Below, in pieces: positions 1 through 7,976 of a stretch of DNA of 64,000 bases. Source of the DNA: Ardenticatenaceae bacterium (GTDB taxonomy: Bacteria; Chloroflexota; Anaerolineae; Promineifilales; Promineifilaceae); the NCBI GenBank assembly GCA_020634315.1, contig JACKBV010000021.1, positions 14,113 to 78,112 of the forward strand, read 5' to 3'. The notes under the pieces were generated by a model. The model saw only the letters and a program-made list of their open reading frames with translations, ran no database searches and was not told the DNA's origin. Made by a program: the position numbers and the translations under genes. Every line of letters starts with the position of its first letter. Within the stretch, counting starts at the first letter, position 1.

Positions 1-650
1 AAGGCACATTCACCAGCGGTGAACGTCGCGTGCAGCGTTATTATCCCGCCGTGACACCGGTTGGCGAAAGCCGCCCTGACTGGCAAATCCTGGCCCAATT
101 GGGTGAGCGTCTTGGTCTGGGCAAGCCCGCTTTTGCCGCCAGCCTGGTGTTCCGCGACATTAGCAAAGCGGTGAAATCATACAAAGGCATGGATTACCGC
201 ACATTGGCTCAGGTCGTGCAGCAATGGCCGATGGTCAGCGATGAAGCGTTATATTACGGCGGTACGGCTTTTGAAAACCGCTCTGGATTGGGACAGCAAT
301 GCCCGCTTACGCCCCCTAAAGAGCCATTTGTTGTGCCTGAGGTAGATGAGATGGTTCCGAACGGGTTGGCGCTGCTGCGGGCGGCGGCGTTGTATACGCC
401 GGGATCGTTGAACAAGTATTCCCCAATCATTGCCAAGCGCCTGGCGCGGCCAACGTTGTTTGTACAAAATGCGGATGCCGCGAAGTTGGGATTGGCAATG
501 GGTGATATGGCTCAGGTTGGGGTGAATGGAACGGCCGTATCCGCTCAGGTGCGAGTCGATAACATGCTTCCTGCCGGGGTAGCCGTGCTGCGTGGTGTGC
601 CATACTGGCCGGGAACGGCCGTGGCCGACATCACCAAAATCGAGCAGTAG
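1..650 (+). CDS. nuoG: NADH-quinone oxidoreductase subunit G, C-terminal part
   Basis: The gene enters from outside the window and is open from base 3 (frame 3), leaving about 215 residues. It is the catalytic-arm subunit of complex I that carries Fe-S clusters on the peripheral arm. The visible part starts in the molybdopterin-oxidoreductase-like domain (GERRVQRYYPAV, a conserved stretch of NuoG and formate dehydrogenase alpha proteins). It ends in a dinucleotide-binding-like domain (AAKLGLAMGDMAQV). The N-terminal ferredoxin-like domain and Cys motifs lie upstream and cannot be seen. The stop at 648-650 is 15 bases before nuoH, so the two are cotranscribed. The family call is firm because of the operon context. 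Confidence 0.9.
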   Translation, partial: GTFTSGERRVQRYYPAVTPVGESRPDWQILAQLGERLGLGKPAFAASLVFRDISKAVKSYKGMDYRTLAQVVQQWPMVSDEALYYGGTAFENRSGLGQQCPLTPPKEPFVVPEVDEMVPNGLALLRAAALYTPGSLNKYSPIIAKRLARPTLFVQNADAAKLGLAMGDMAQVGVNGTAVSAQVRVDNMLPAGVAVLRGVPYWPGTAVADITKIEQ

Positions 651-665
651 GAGAAAGGAGAGCTT

Positions 666-1772
666 ATGACGCCGGGTCAAATAGCCATACGAGCGCTCAT
701 TGTCGGTTTTATCGTGACCTTCGCGTTTATTACCGGCTTTGCTTATACAACATTACTCGAACGCAAAGTGTTGGGCCGTTTACAACATCGCGTTGGCCCA
801 AACCGCGCCGGGTACATTCCACTGCCGACACGTGGTGGCAAAGAACGAAAACTGCTGGGCGGTATTTTGCAGCCTGCGGCCGACGCCGTGAAACTCTTCT
901 TTAAGGAAGACATCACGCCAGGTAAAGTAGATCTCGTCATCTATAATCTTGCGCCCATGCTCGCCGTGATTCCCGCGATCCTGATTCTCGCTGTGATCCC
1001 TTTGGCGGGGAAAGTGCCCTGGTTAGTTCCTGATCCTTACCAATATTTTGCCGTTGCACCAGGCGTTAACGTCGGTGTGCTGTTTATCCTGGCAATTACT
1101 TCCATTGGCGTCTATGGCGTTGTCCTGGCCGGATGGGCATCGAACAGCAAATATGCTGTCTTGGGCGGCATTCGCGCTTCGGCACAAATGATCAGCTACG
1201 AATTGGCGATGGGCTTATCCGTGCTCATCCCCATCATGCTTGCCGACTCAATGGATATGGGCGGTATTGTGGCCGCGCAAAAAAATGGCTGGTTTGTCTT
1301 TTTACAGCCAATTGCCGCTTTTATCTTCTCGATTGCTGTGATGGCTGAACTGCAACGTGCGCCCTTTGACTTGCTCGAAGCGGAACAAGAGCTGTCAGCC
1401 GGGTTTAACGTGGAGTATGGTGGGATGCGCTTTGGCATGTTCTTCATGGCCGAGTACATGAAGATGGCCTCCCTGAGCGCCATTGCCGCCACCCTGTTTT
1501 TTGGCGGGTATCGTGGCCCCTTTGTTGACCAGGTACCGCTGCTTGGCTTCGTTTACATCAGCATCAAAATCATCATTGGCCTGCTGCTCATGATCTGGAT
1601 TCGTGCATCGTTCCCACGTTTGCGCTATGACCAGTTGATGAGCTTCGGCTGGAAAGTGCTGCTGCCCGTCTCTGTAGCGAACTTTGTGGTGATGGCTATC
1701 GTGCTGGTGCTCCAGGCGGAAGGTGTCTTCCAGCCGTTAGTCAGTGCGATCTTGGAATTTATTGGCGGGTGA
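666..1772 (+). CDS. nuoH: NADH-quinone oxidoreductase subunit H
   Basis: Membrane subunit of complex I that joins the peripheral arm to the proton-pumping arm and forms much of the quinone chamber. The 368-residue product has the usual length and about eight hydrophobic segments. Family signatures are visible: LLERKVLGRLQHRVGPNR near residues 30-47, LQPAADAVKLFFKED, and the acidic quinone-site loop PFDLLEAEQELSAGFNVEY starting at residue 233. A strong ribosome site (AAAGGAGAG) precedes the ATG. It lies in the middle of the nuo operon, 15 bases after nuoG. Confidence 0.96.
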   Translation: MTPGQIAIRALIVGFIVTFAFITGFAYTTLLERKVLGRLQHRVGPNRAGYIPLPTRGGKERKLLGGILQPAADAVKLFFKEDITPGKVDLVIYNLAPMLAVIPAILILAVIPLAGKVPWLVPDPYQYFAVAPGVNVGVLFILAITSIGVYGVVLAGWASNSKYAVLGGIRASAQMISYELAMGLSVLIPIMLADSMDMGGIVAAQKNGWFVFLQPIAAFIFSIAVMAELQRAPFDLLEAEQELSAGFNVEYGGMRFGMFFMAEYMKMASLSAIAATLFFGGYRGPFVDQVPLLGFVYISIKIIIGLLLMIWIRASFPRLRYDQLMSFGWKVLLPVSVANFVVMAIVLVLQAEGVFQPLVSAILEFIGG

Positions 1773-1859
1773 GCGCTGCTGACCGGTGCAGACGCCTGTT
1801 GGGAATGGGCGGCTGGCAGCGGGTTGCAGGATAACAGGAGAATGGTTTGGAGATAAATT

Positions 1860-2369
1860 ATGCTGCGTGAATTTCAGGCACTATTAACAGGGATGTACAC
1901 CACCCTCAAACATGCGTTTATGCCACCCGTAACGGTCCAATACCCGGAAGTCAAGCGGCCGGTACGCTATCGTTTTAAGGGACGGCATGAGCTAAAGCGA
2001 TATGATAACGGTCTGGAGAAGTGTATTGGTTGTGCCTTGTGCGCTGCTGCTTGTCCTGCCGATGCCATTTTCGTGGAAGCGGCCGAAAACAATGATGAGA
2101 CACGTTACTCTCCAGGCGAGCGGTACGCTAAAACGTATGAGATTAACATGCTGCGCTGCATCTTCTGCGGTTTTTGCGAGGATGCCTGCCCGACACAGGC
2201 AATCGTCTTAGAGCATAACTATGAGTTGAGCTTCTATGATCGTGCCAGTGCCATTTACACAAAAGATATGCTGATTGTGGACGTGCCTATCAATGGGCAA
2301 CCGACGCCGCAGCAAGTAGAGCCGGGTACGTTTAACCGGTCTATTCCCGATATGGAAAATCCCAAGTAA
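1860..2369 (+). CDS. nuoI: NADH-quinone oxidoreductase subunit I
   Basis: Ferredoxin-like subunit that carries clusters N6a and N6b and passes electrons towards the quinone site. Two complete 4Fe-4S motifs are visible: Cys55, 58, 61 and 65 (CIGCALCAAACP) and Cys100, 103, 106 and 110 (CIFCGFCEDACP). The 169-residue length is normal. The gap of about 85 bases after nuoH contains no gene. The gene is followed closely by nuoJ. Confidence 0.96.
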   Translation: MLREFQALLTGMYTTLKHAFMPPVTVQYPEVKRPVRYRFKGRHELKRYDNGLEKCIGCALCAAACPADAIFVEAAENNDETRYSPGERYAKTYEINMLRCIFCGFCEDACPTQAIVLEHNYELSFYDRASAIYTKDMLIVDVPINGQPTPQQVEPGTFNRSIPDMENPK

Positions 2370-2426
2370 AAAATCAATGTCAAAACGCGAGTTTTGTCGT
2401 TGGTGATTGACGAGAAGGCGACTGAT

Positions 2427-2960
2427 ATGGGTAATCCAATTGTATTTTTCATCCTTGCGCTCATTGCAATTGCTTCTGCTTTAGGCATGTTAGCCAGCCG
2501 GAATGCGATTTACAGCGCACTCTTCCTGGTCTTGAACTTTGTCACCATAGCGGTTCTCTACCTGGTGTTAAACGCGCCGTTTATGGCCGTTGTGCAGGTT
2601 ACTGTCTATGCCGGGGCAATTATGGTTCTGTTCTTATTTGTCATCATGTTGTTAGGTGCTGAGCGCTCTGGCAGCAGAACAGAAGGCTTACGAGATTGGG
2701 AGTGGATCCTGGCGGGATTCCTGGGTGCTGTATTGATTATTGTGTTTCTGACCAATTTGGTTATGAATCCTTCTGCTGTAGGGGATACAGCGCCGTTTAT
2801 AGACACCAGCCCGGCGGCGTTGGGTTTACGCTTGTTTGAAGCGTATGTATTTCCTTTTGAGCTAACGGGCGTGCTGCTGTTGGCGGCAATGATTGGCGTG
2901 GTTGTCTTAGGACGCAGAAAGAAGATGGCGCAGCTCGAGAAAGGAGGGAATGATGCCTGA
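2427..2960 (+). CDS. nuoJ: NADH-quinone oxidoreductase subunit J
   Basis: Membrane subunit of complex I. The reading frame is open from a TTG at 2394. I choose the ATG at 2427 because GAGAAGG lies eight bases before it and the product then begins MGNPIVFFIL, a typical NuoJ start. This gives 177 residues with five hydrophobic segments and the conserved VYAGAIMVLFLFVIML helix. The stop overlaps the start of nuoK by eight bases, which indicates translational coupling. Confidence 0.93.
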   Translation: MGNPIVFFILALIAIASALGMLASRNAIYSALFLVLNFVTIAVLYLVLNAPFMAVVQVTVYAGAIMVLFLFVIMLLGAERSGSRTEGLRDWEWILAGFLGAVLIIVFLTNLVMNPSAVGDTAPFIDTSPAALGLRLFEAYVFPFELTGVLLLAAMIGVVVLGRRKKMAQLEKGGNDA

Positions 2961-3264
2961 TACAGTAAGCATTGACTGGTATGTGGCTTTGAGCATCATT
3001 CTGTTCACGATTGGGGCGATGGGCGTGCTGCTGCGCCGTAACGCCATTGTCGTGTTTATGTCGGTGGAAATGATGCTAAATTCGGCGAACCTGGCGTTTG
3101 TCGCTTTTTCACGCTACTTAGGCGACCTGGATGGGCAGGTGTTGACCTTTTTTGTCATCACTGTGGCCGCAGCCGAAGTGGCGGTGGGGTTGGCGTTGAT
3201 TGTGACGATCTTCCGCACCAAACAAAGCATCAATATTGATGATATCAATACGATGAAAGGGTAA
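2953..3264 (+). CDS. nuoK: NADH-quinone oxidoreductase subunit K
   Basis: Small three-helix antiporter-like subunit of complex I. There are two ATG codons in tandem, at 2950 and 2953. The ribosome site AGGAGGG (2942-2948) is better spaced for the second, which gives 103 residues. The conserved glutamates of the family sit in helices 2 and 3 (VEMMLNSANLAFVAFSR and AAAEVAVGLALIV). It overlaps the end of nuoJ and is followed 17 bases later by nuoL. Confidence 0.95.
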   Translation: MPDTVSIDWYVALSIILFTIGAMGVLLRRNAIVVFMSVEMMLNSANLAFVAFSRYLGDLDGQVLTFFVITVAAAEVAVGLALIVTIFRTKQSINIDDINTMKG

Positions 3265-3281
3265 AGGAGGGAGCATAACAA

Positions 3282-5537
3282 ATGGAAGGTGCATTCGGAT
3301 TCGCTCCCCTGTTATTGGTCTTCCCGGCTGTGGGTGTGTTGTTTAACACCTTTGCGGGTCGGCGACTGGTGCAGGCTGACCGTAAAACGGGCGAGATGTA
3401 CTCAGGTTGGTTTGCCAGCTTGATGGCTTTTAGCGCGTTTTTGGTGGCTGTGGTGCTGTTGTTTTCTTTGCGAGGCCATGATTTCCATGCAGAGGTGGTG
3501 ACGCTATTTGATTGGTTTAATGTGCCGTCGGCTAATTTCCACATTCCCTGGGCAATTCAGGTGGATACGCTGTCGGTGACGATGATGCTGGTGGTGACAG
3601 GGGTGGGGACGCTCATCCATATTTATGCCATTGGCTATATGCATGGCGATCCTGGTTTTCACCGCTTTTTTGCTTACTTGAACCTGTTTCTTTTCTTCAT
3701 GCTAATCCTGGTTAGTGGCAGCACTTATCTGATGCTGTTTGTGGGCTGGGAAGGTGTGGGGCTTTGCTCGTACTTGTTGATTGGCTTTTGGTTTGATCGC
3801 CAAAATGAGGAAGGCAAGGCGATGAATGCGGACGCTGGTCGTAAGGCGTTCGTTGTTAACCGCGTGGGCGATTTTGCCATGGTGCTGGCGATGATTTTGC
3901 TGTTTTGGACGTTTAAGTCGCTGGATTTTGGCACGATTTTTAGTGGCGCGGTGGAATTGTTTGAAGCAGGGCATGGCGTGGAATTGTTTGGGATGGAAAT
4001 GAGTGTGGGTGCGGTGTTAACGGCCGTTACCTTTCTCTTCCTTCTTGGTGCAGCAGGTAAATCGGCACAAATTCCCTTCTATGTCTGGCTGCCGGACGCG
4101 ATGGCTGGCCCGACACCTGTTTCGGCGCTCATTCATGCGGCAACAATGGTCACGGCTGGTGTGTACTTAATGGTACGCAGCAATGTGCTGTTGGAGATTG
4201 CACGGGAAAGCACACGGCTAGGTGTTGAAGGCGCGAATGTTTTAGGTCTGGCTTCGCCAGATTGGATTGCGCTCACTGGTGCGGCAACGGCCGTTCTCGC
4301 CGGTCTGATCGCCTTTACCCAGTTTGACATCAAGAAAGTGTTGGCTTACTCCACTGTCAGCCAGCTTGGCTTTATGGTCGCGGCAGCGGGCATGGGCGCT
4401 TATGTGGCGGCTATGTTCCACCTCATCACGCACGCTTTCTTCAAAGCACTGCTCTTCTTGAGTTCTGGTTCTGTCATTCATGGCATGGAGCATGGGCACC
4501 ATCATTTGCATGAACACAGCCATGGACATGATGCCCATCATGAAGAGGAGAAGTTTGATCCGCAAGATATGCGCACAATGGGCGGCCTACGCAGCAAAAT
4601 GCCGACAACCTTTGCCGTGTACATGGTTGGGTCATTGGCTTTGGCCGGTATTTTCCCGCTGGCCGGTTTTTGGTCGAAGGATGAGATTTTGGCACATGCC
4701 AGCGCCAATCACGGCACGGTATTTACCGTCGTTTACTGGATGTTGACGATTGCCGCTTTTTGCACCGCTTTTTATATGGGGCGGCAAATCAAGATGGTTT
4801 TCTTTGGTGCGCCGCGTCATGAAGCTGCCAAACATGCTTCCGAAAGCCCTCCGTTGATGACGACCCCGTTGATTGTCCTGGCTGCTTTGGCTGTTTTAGG
4901 CGGACTGCTAAACTTCCCGTTTTTTGGCGAATCAGCCTTTGAAACGGCGGAAGAAACGCACAATTTCGGCATTTTCTTGGGACTGGAGCATTGGTTGGAG
5001 CATTCTATCCCGACTTTTGAGTTGACGACAGAAGGGATTGTTCAGATGCCGCACACCCCAACCTGGCTGCAATTAAGTGTGGCTGGTATCTCGACGGTGC
5101 TGGCGCTGGCGGCTTTGGGAGCGTCCATTTTTGTGGTATATCGCAACCGGCCGCAAACGGCCGATGAGCGCGACCCGCTGCAAAGCACGCCTATCTGGTG
5201 GTTTGCCATTTTGCCTTTTGAGTGGTTTTACATGCACACGGTTGTGCCCGCTTTCAAGGGGTCGGCGCGCTGGCTGGCGGAGGTGCTGGATGGCGCGTTC
5301 TGGCACGATTTTGTGCATAATAATGTGGTTCGAGATTTGTTTGTTGGCTTTGCCAAGTTCTCAGCCACTGTGTTGGATGCAAATGGCGTGGACGGTCTGG
5401 TGAATGGAAGCGGCCGTTTCGTCCGTTACGTTGGTTCAGTTGTTCGTAAAACGCAAACTGGCTATGCCCGTAATTACGCTCTTGGCGTTTTCTTGGGCAC
5501 AGTCCTTCTTTTGGCGTACTTCATTTTTGCTAACTAA
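3282..5537 (+). CDS. nuoL: NADH-quinone oxidoreductase subunit L
   Basis: Distal proton-pumping antiporter-like subunit of complex I. The product has 751 residues, longer than E. coli NuoL (613). The core is typical: VGWEGVGLCSYLLIGFW, LLGAAGKSAQIPFYVWLPDA, and the helix with ALIHAATMVTAGVYL. The odd feature is a histidine-rich loop starting near residue 400 with 11 His in 21 residues, then an acidic patch, before the next membrane segment. The C-terminal 200 residues include the long lateral helix region. The ribosome site AAAGGAGGGAG is strong. Confidence 0.96.
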   Translation: MEGAFGFAPLLLVFPAVGVLFNTFAGRRLVQADRKTGEMYSGWFASLMAFSAFLVAVVLLFSLRGHDFHAEVVTLFDWFNVPSANFHIPWAIQVDTLSVTMMLVVTGVGTLIHIYAIGYMHGDPGFHRFFAYLNLFLFFMLILVSGSTYLMLFVGWEGVGLCSYLLIGFWFDRQNEEGKAMNADAGRKAFVVNRVGDFAMVLAMILLFWTFKSLDFGTIFSGAVELFEAGHGVELFGMEMSVGAVLTAVTFLFLLGAAGKSAQIPFYVWLPDAMAGPTPVSALIHAATMVTAGVYLMVRSNVLLEIARESTRLGVEGANVLGLASPDWIALTGAATAVLAGLIAFTQFDIKKVLAYSTVSQLGFMVAAAGMGAYVAAMFHLITHAFFKALLFLSSGSVIHGMEHGHHHLHEHSHGHDAHHEEEKFDPQDMRTMGGLRSKMPTTFAVYMVGSLALAGIFPLAGFWSKDEILAHASANHGTVFTVVYWMLTIAAFCTAFYMGRQIKMVFFGAPRHEAAKHASESPPLMTTPLIVLAALAVLGGLLNFPFFGESAFETAEETHNFGIFLGLEHWLEHSIPTFELTTEGIVQMPHTPTWLQLSVAGISTVLALAALGASIFVVYRNRPQTADERDPLQSTPIWWFAILPFEWFYMHTVVPAFKGSARWLAEVLDGAFWHDFVHNNVVRDLFVGFAKFSATVLDANGVDGLVNGSGRFVRYVGSVVRKTQTGYARNYALGVFLGTVLLLAYFIFAN

Positions 5538-5560
5538 GGGAGAGAGGAGAAAGAGACATC

Positions 5561-7069
5561 ATGCTAACCCTTGTCACGTTCTTCCCTGTACTCGGCGCAG
5601 TCATCATTCTGCTGCTGAAATTGTTTAAGAAAGAATCTGATCTGCTCGTCAAACAGCTTGCTGTAGGCACAGCCATCGTCACCTTTGGGTTGTCCATTGC
5701 CTTGTTGACACAGTTCAATCCGGCACTCGGTGGCTTGCAGCTGGAAAACAAGGCAGACTGGATTCCATCATGGGGCATTAGTTACTACTTGGGCATTGAT
5801 GGCCTCAGCATTCTCATGGTATTGCTGACGACCTTCATCTCTATGTTAGCCATCGCTTCATCGTGGACTGCTATTAAAGAGCAGGTAATGCAGTATTACA
5901 TCTTCATGCTGTTGTTGGAAGCCGGCATGTTGGGCGTTTTTCTGGCACAGGATTTGTTCCTCTTTTACATTTTCTGGGAATTCACGCTCATTCCGATGTA
6001 CTTCCTCATCGGTATTTGGGGTGGCAAGAACCGCATTTATGCCTCCATTAAGTTCTTCCTTTATACGATGGCCGGGTCGCTGCTCATGCTGCTGGCGATT
6101 TTGTACATGGGCATTACCAACGAGACTTTCTCGCTGCCGGAATTGATTGCCGGGCGCTCTGCTTTTGCCGCCGTCGCCGTACAAAACACCTTGTTCCTTG
6201 GCTTCGCGATTGCTTTTGCGATTAAGGTGCCGGTGTTCCCGTTCCATTCCTGGCTTCCCGACGCACACACGGAAGCGCCAACCGCTGGTTCGATTATTCT
6301 GGCAGGCGTGCTGCTGAAGATGGGAACGTATGGCTTCATTCGCTTTAATCTGCCACTTTTCCCGGAGGCGGCTTACCATTATGCGCCTATGATTGCTGTG
6401 TTGGCGATTATCGGCATTATTTATGGGGCGATTGTTTCCTTCCCACAAAAAGATGTGAAGAAGCTGGTAGCTTATTCCAGTATCAGCCATCTTGGTTTTG
6501 TCATGCTCGGCATTTTCTCCTTGAATGAGGCAGGTTTGCAAGGCGCGATTTTGCAAGGGGTTAATCATGGCTTGAGCACGGGAGCGCTGTTCTTCCTGGT
6601 TGGTATCATTTACGAGCAGCGGCACACGCGCATGATGTCTGACTTTGGTGGGCTGTGGAAGGCAATGCCGGTGTTTGCCGTCCTGTCATTGATTGTGACG
6701 CTGTCGAGTATGGGGCTGCCCGGCTTGAATGGCTTTGTGGGCGAGTTTACGATTTTGCTCGGCTCGATGGGGGCATCGTCGTTGGGTTCGCACTCCTGGA
6801 TTTACACCGCTTTTGCCACGACTGGCGTCATTTTAGCGGCCGTTTATTTGTTGTGGATGTTCCAAAATGTCTTTATGGGGCCGTTAGATAAAGAAGAAAA
6901 CAAGAAGTTGCGTGACATCAACGGTGGCGAACTGGCGATTATGCTCTCCTTCTTGCTCTTCATCTTCTGGATTGGTATTGCTCCGGCTGCTTATTTTGGT
7001 TTGATGGATAGCACCGTAGCGAAACTGGTGGCAGATTTGCTGTCTGCTGCGCCGCTCGTATTACATTAA
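5561..7069 (+). CDS. nuoM: NADH-quinone oxidoreductase subunit M
   Basis: Second antiporter-like proton-pumping subunit. The 502-residue length is usual and there are about 14 hydrophobic segments. Recognisable blocks are FYIFWEFTLIPMYFLIGIWG with the key glutamate, VPVFPFHSWLPDAHTEAPT, and YSSISHLGFVMLGIF. A ribosome site (GAGGAG) precedes the ATG, 23 bases after nuoL. The gene is followed within ten bases by a perfect terminator, so the operon ends here and nuoN lies elsewhere. Confidence 0.96.
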   Translation: MLTLVTFFPVLGAVIILLLKLFKKESDLLVKQLAVGTAIVTFGLSIALLTQFNPALGGLQLENKADWIPSWGISYYLGIDGLSILMVLLTTFISMLAIASSWTAIKEQVMQYYIFMLLLEAGMLGVFLAQDLFLFYIFWEFTLIPMYFLIGIWGGKNRIYASIKFFLYTMAGSLLMLLAILYMGITNETFSLPELIAGRSAFAAVAVQNTLFLGFAIAFAIKVPVFPFHSWLPDAHTEAPTAGSIILAGVLLKMGTYGFIRFNLPLFPEAAYHYAPMIAVLAIIGIIYGAIVSFPQKDVKKLVAYSSISHLGFVMLGIFSLNEAGLQGAILQGVNHGLSTGALFFLVGIIYEQRHTRMMSDFGGLWKAMPVFAVLSLIVTLSSMGLPGLNGFVGEFTILLGSMGASSLGSHSWIYTAFATTGVILAAVYLLWMFQNVFMGPLDKEENKKLRDINGGELAIMLSFLLFIFWIGIAPAAYFGLMDSTVAKLVADLLSAAPLVLH

Positions 7070-7076
7070 TTGTTAT

Positions 7077-7124
7077 GGCAGTCAGGTGGCCGTTTTGTTT
7101 GGTTACCTGACTGCCTTATTTTTT
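7077..7124 (+). terminator. Rho-independent terminator of the nuo operon
   Basis: A perfect 11-bp stem (GGCAGTCAGGT at 7077-7087, ACCTGACTGCC at 7105-7115) is followed by a T-rich run, TTATTTTTTG. It sits eight bases after the nuoM stop. It also shows that an in-frame GTG at 7086 cannot be the start of the next gene. Confidence 0.9.
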
Positions 7125-7136
7125 GACTCTCCCGCC

Positions 7137-7955
7137 ATGCAGCCAATAGAACCGCTTTATTTTGTGCATATTAGCGACACGCATTTTGGCCCGACGCGGG
7201 AGTATGTGCGGCATGGGATACGGCCGTTTCCCTGTGCCGCCGCGATGGTGGAAACCATCAACGCATTGCCCCACCGTCCCGATTTTGTCATTCACACGGG
7301 TGACGTAACCACCGACCCGCATCCCGCCGCCTATGCGCTGGCGCGTGAGGTGTTAGATAGGCTTGACGTGCCTGTGTATTACGTGACGGGGAATCATGAT
7401 ACGGCCGTTGCCATTCAACAATTTCTGCCTATGGGACCCAAGCAGATGTTGAGTGACGCCCCTGACGTTCTCAGCTACGCCTTTGAAATGAAGGGATACC
7501 GCTTTGTGGTGTTAGACATGCGTGGCCCGGACGAAATGGATCCACATGGGCTGCTTTCTCCTGAACAACTCGCTGTGATACGCCAGGAAGCGCAAGCCGA
7601 AGGGCCGCCCTTAACTGTTTTTATCCATTTTCCTGTGCATCCGCTCAATTCCCTTTGGATGGATCGCAATATGCTAATCATTGGCGGGCCAGAATTGCAT
7701 CGGACATTGCTGCCCGCGCGGGAACGGCTGCGCGGCGTCTTTTATGGGCATGTGCATCAAAGTATGCAAACCATGCGCGATGGCATTTTGTATGTTGCCG
7801 TTCCCAGCACCTTTGCCCAGTTTACTGCCTGGCCGTACGATGATGAGGTGGTCATGGATACGCACTATCCACCCGCCTTCAATTTTGTGCATTTGCTGCC
7901 GCAGCAAACAATTGTGCATCAACATGTGATTAAGAGACCGGAGATTGAAGATTAG
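7137..7955 (+). CDS. Calcineurin-like metallophosphoesterase (CpdA-like)
   Basis: Predicted two-metal phosphoesterase of 272 residues, close in pattern to class III cyclic-nucleotide phosphodiesterases. All metal-binding motifs are present in order: ISDTHFGP (Asp14, His16), HTGDVTTD, TGNHD, FIHFPVHP and YGHVHQ. I choose the ATG at 7137 because the frame upstream runs through the nuoM terminator. No clear ribosome site is visible. There is no signal peptide, so it is probably cytoplasmic. The real substrate cannot be read from sequence. It lies between nuoM and nuoN, 22 bases before a molybdoenzyme, with no obvious functional link to either. Confidence 0.85.
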   Translation: MQPIEPLYFVHISDTHFGPTREYVRHGIRPFPCAAAMVETINALPHRPDFVIHTGDVTTDPHPAAYALAREVLDRLDVPVYYVTGNHDTAVAIQQFLPMGPKQMLSDAPDVLSYAFEMKGYRFVVLDMRGPDEMDPHGLLSPEQLAVIRQEAQAEGPPLTVFIHFPVHPLNSLWMDRNMLIIGGPELHRTLLPARERLRGVFYGHVHQSMQTMRDGILYVAVPSTFAQFTAWPYDDEVVMDTHYPPAFNFVHLLPQQTIVHQHVIKRPEIED

Positions 7956-7976
7956 AGATTGTCTTCAAGCTTGTAA

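Noticed and set aside
5858..6625. Long minus-strand frame inside nuoM
   Set aside because: Antisense shadow of a strongly conserved membrane protein; composition (Arg/His/Gln-rich) is typical of a shadow.
7086..7136. GTG start extending the metallophosphoesterase upstream
   Set aside because: It lies inside the perfect nuo terminator, so the mRNA would begin after it. The ATG at 7137 fits the family.
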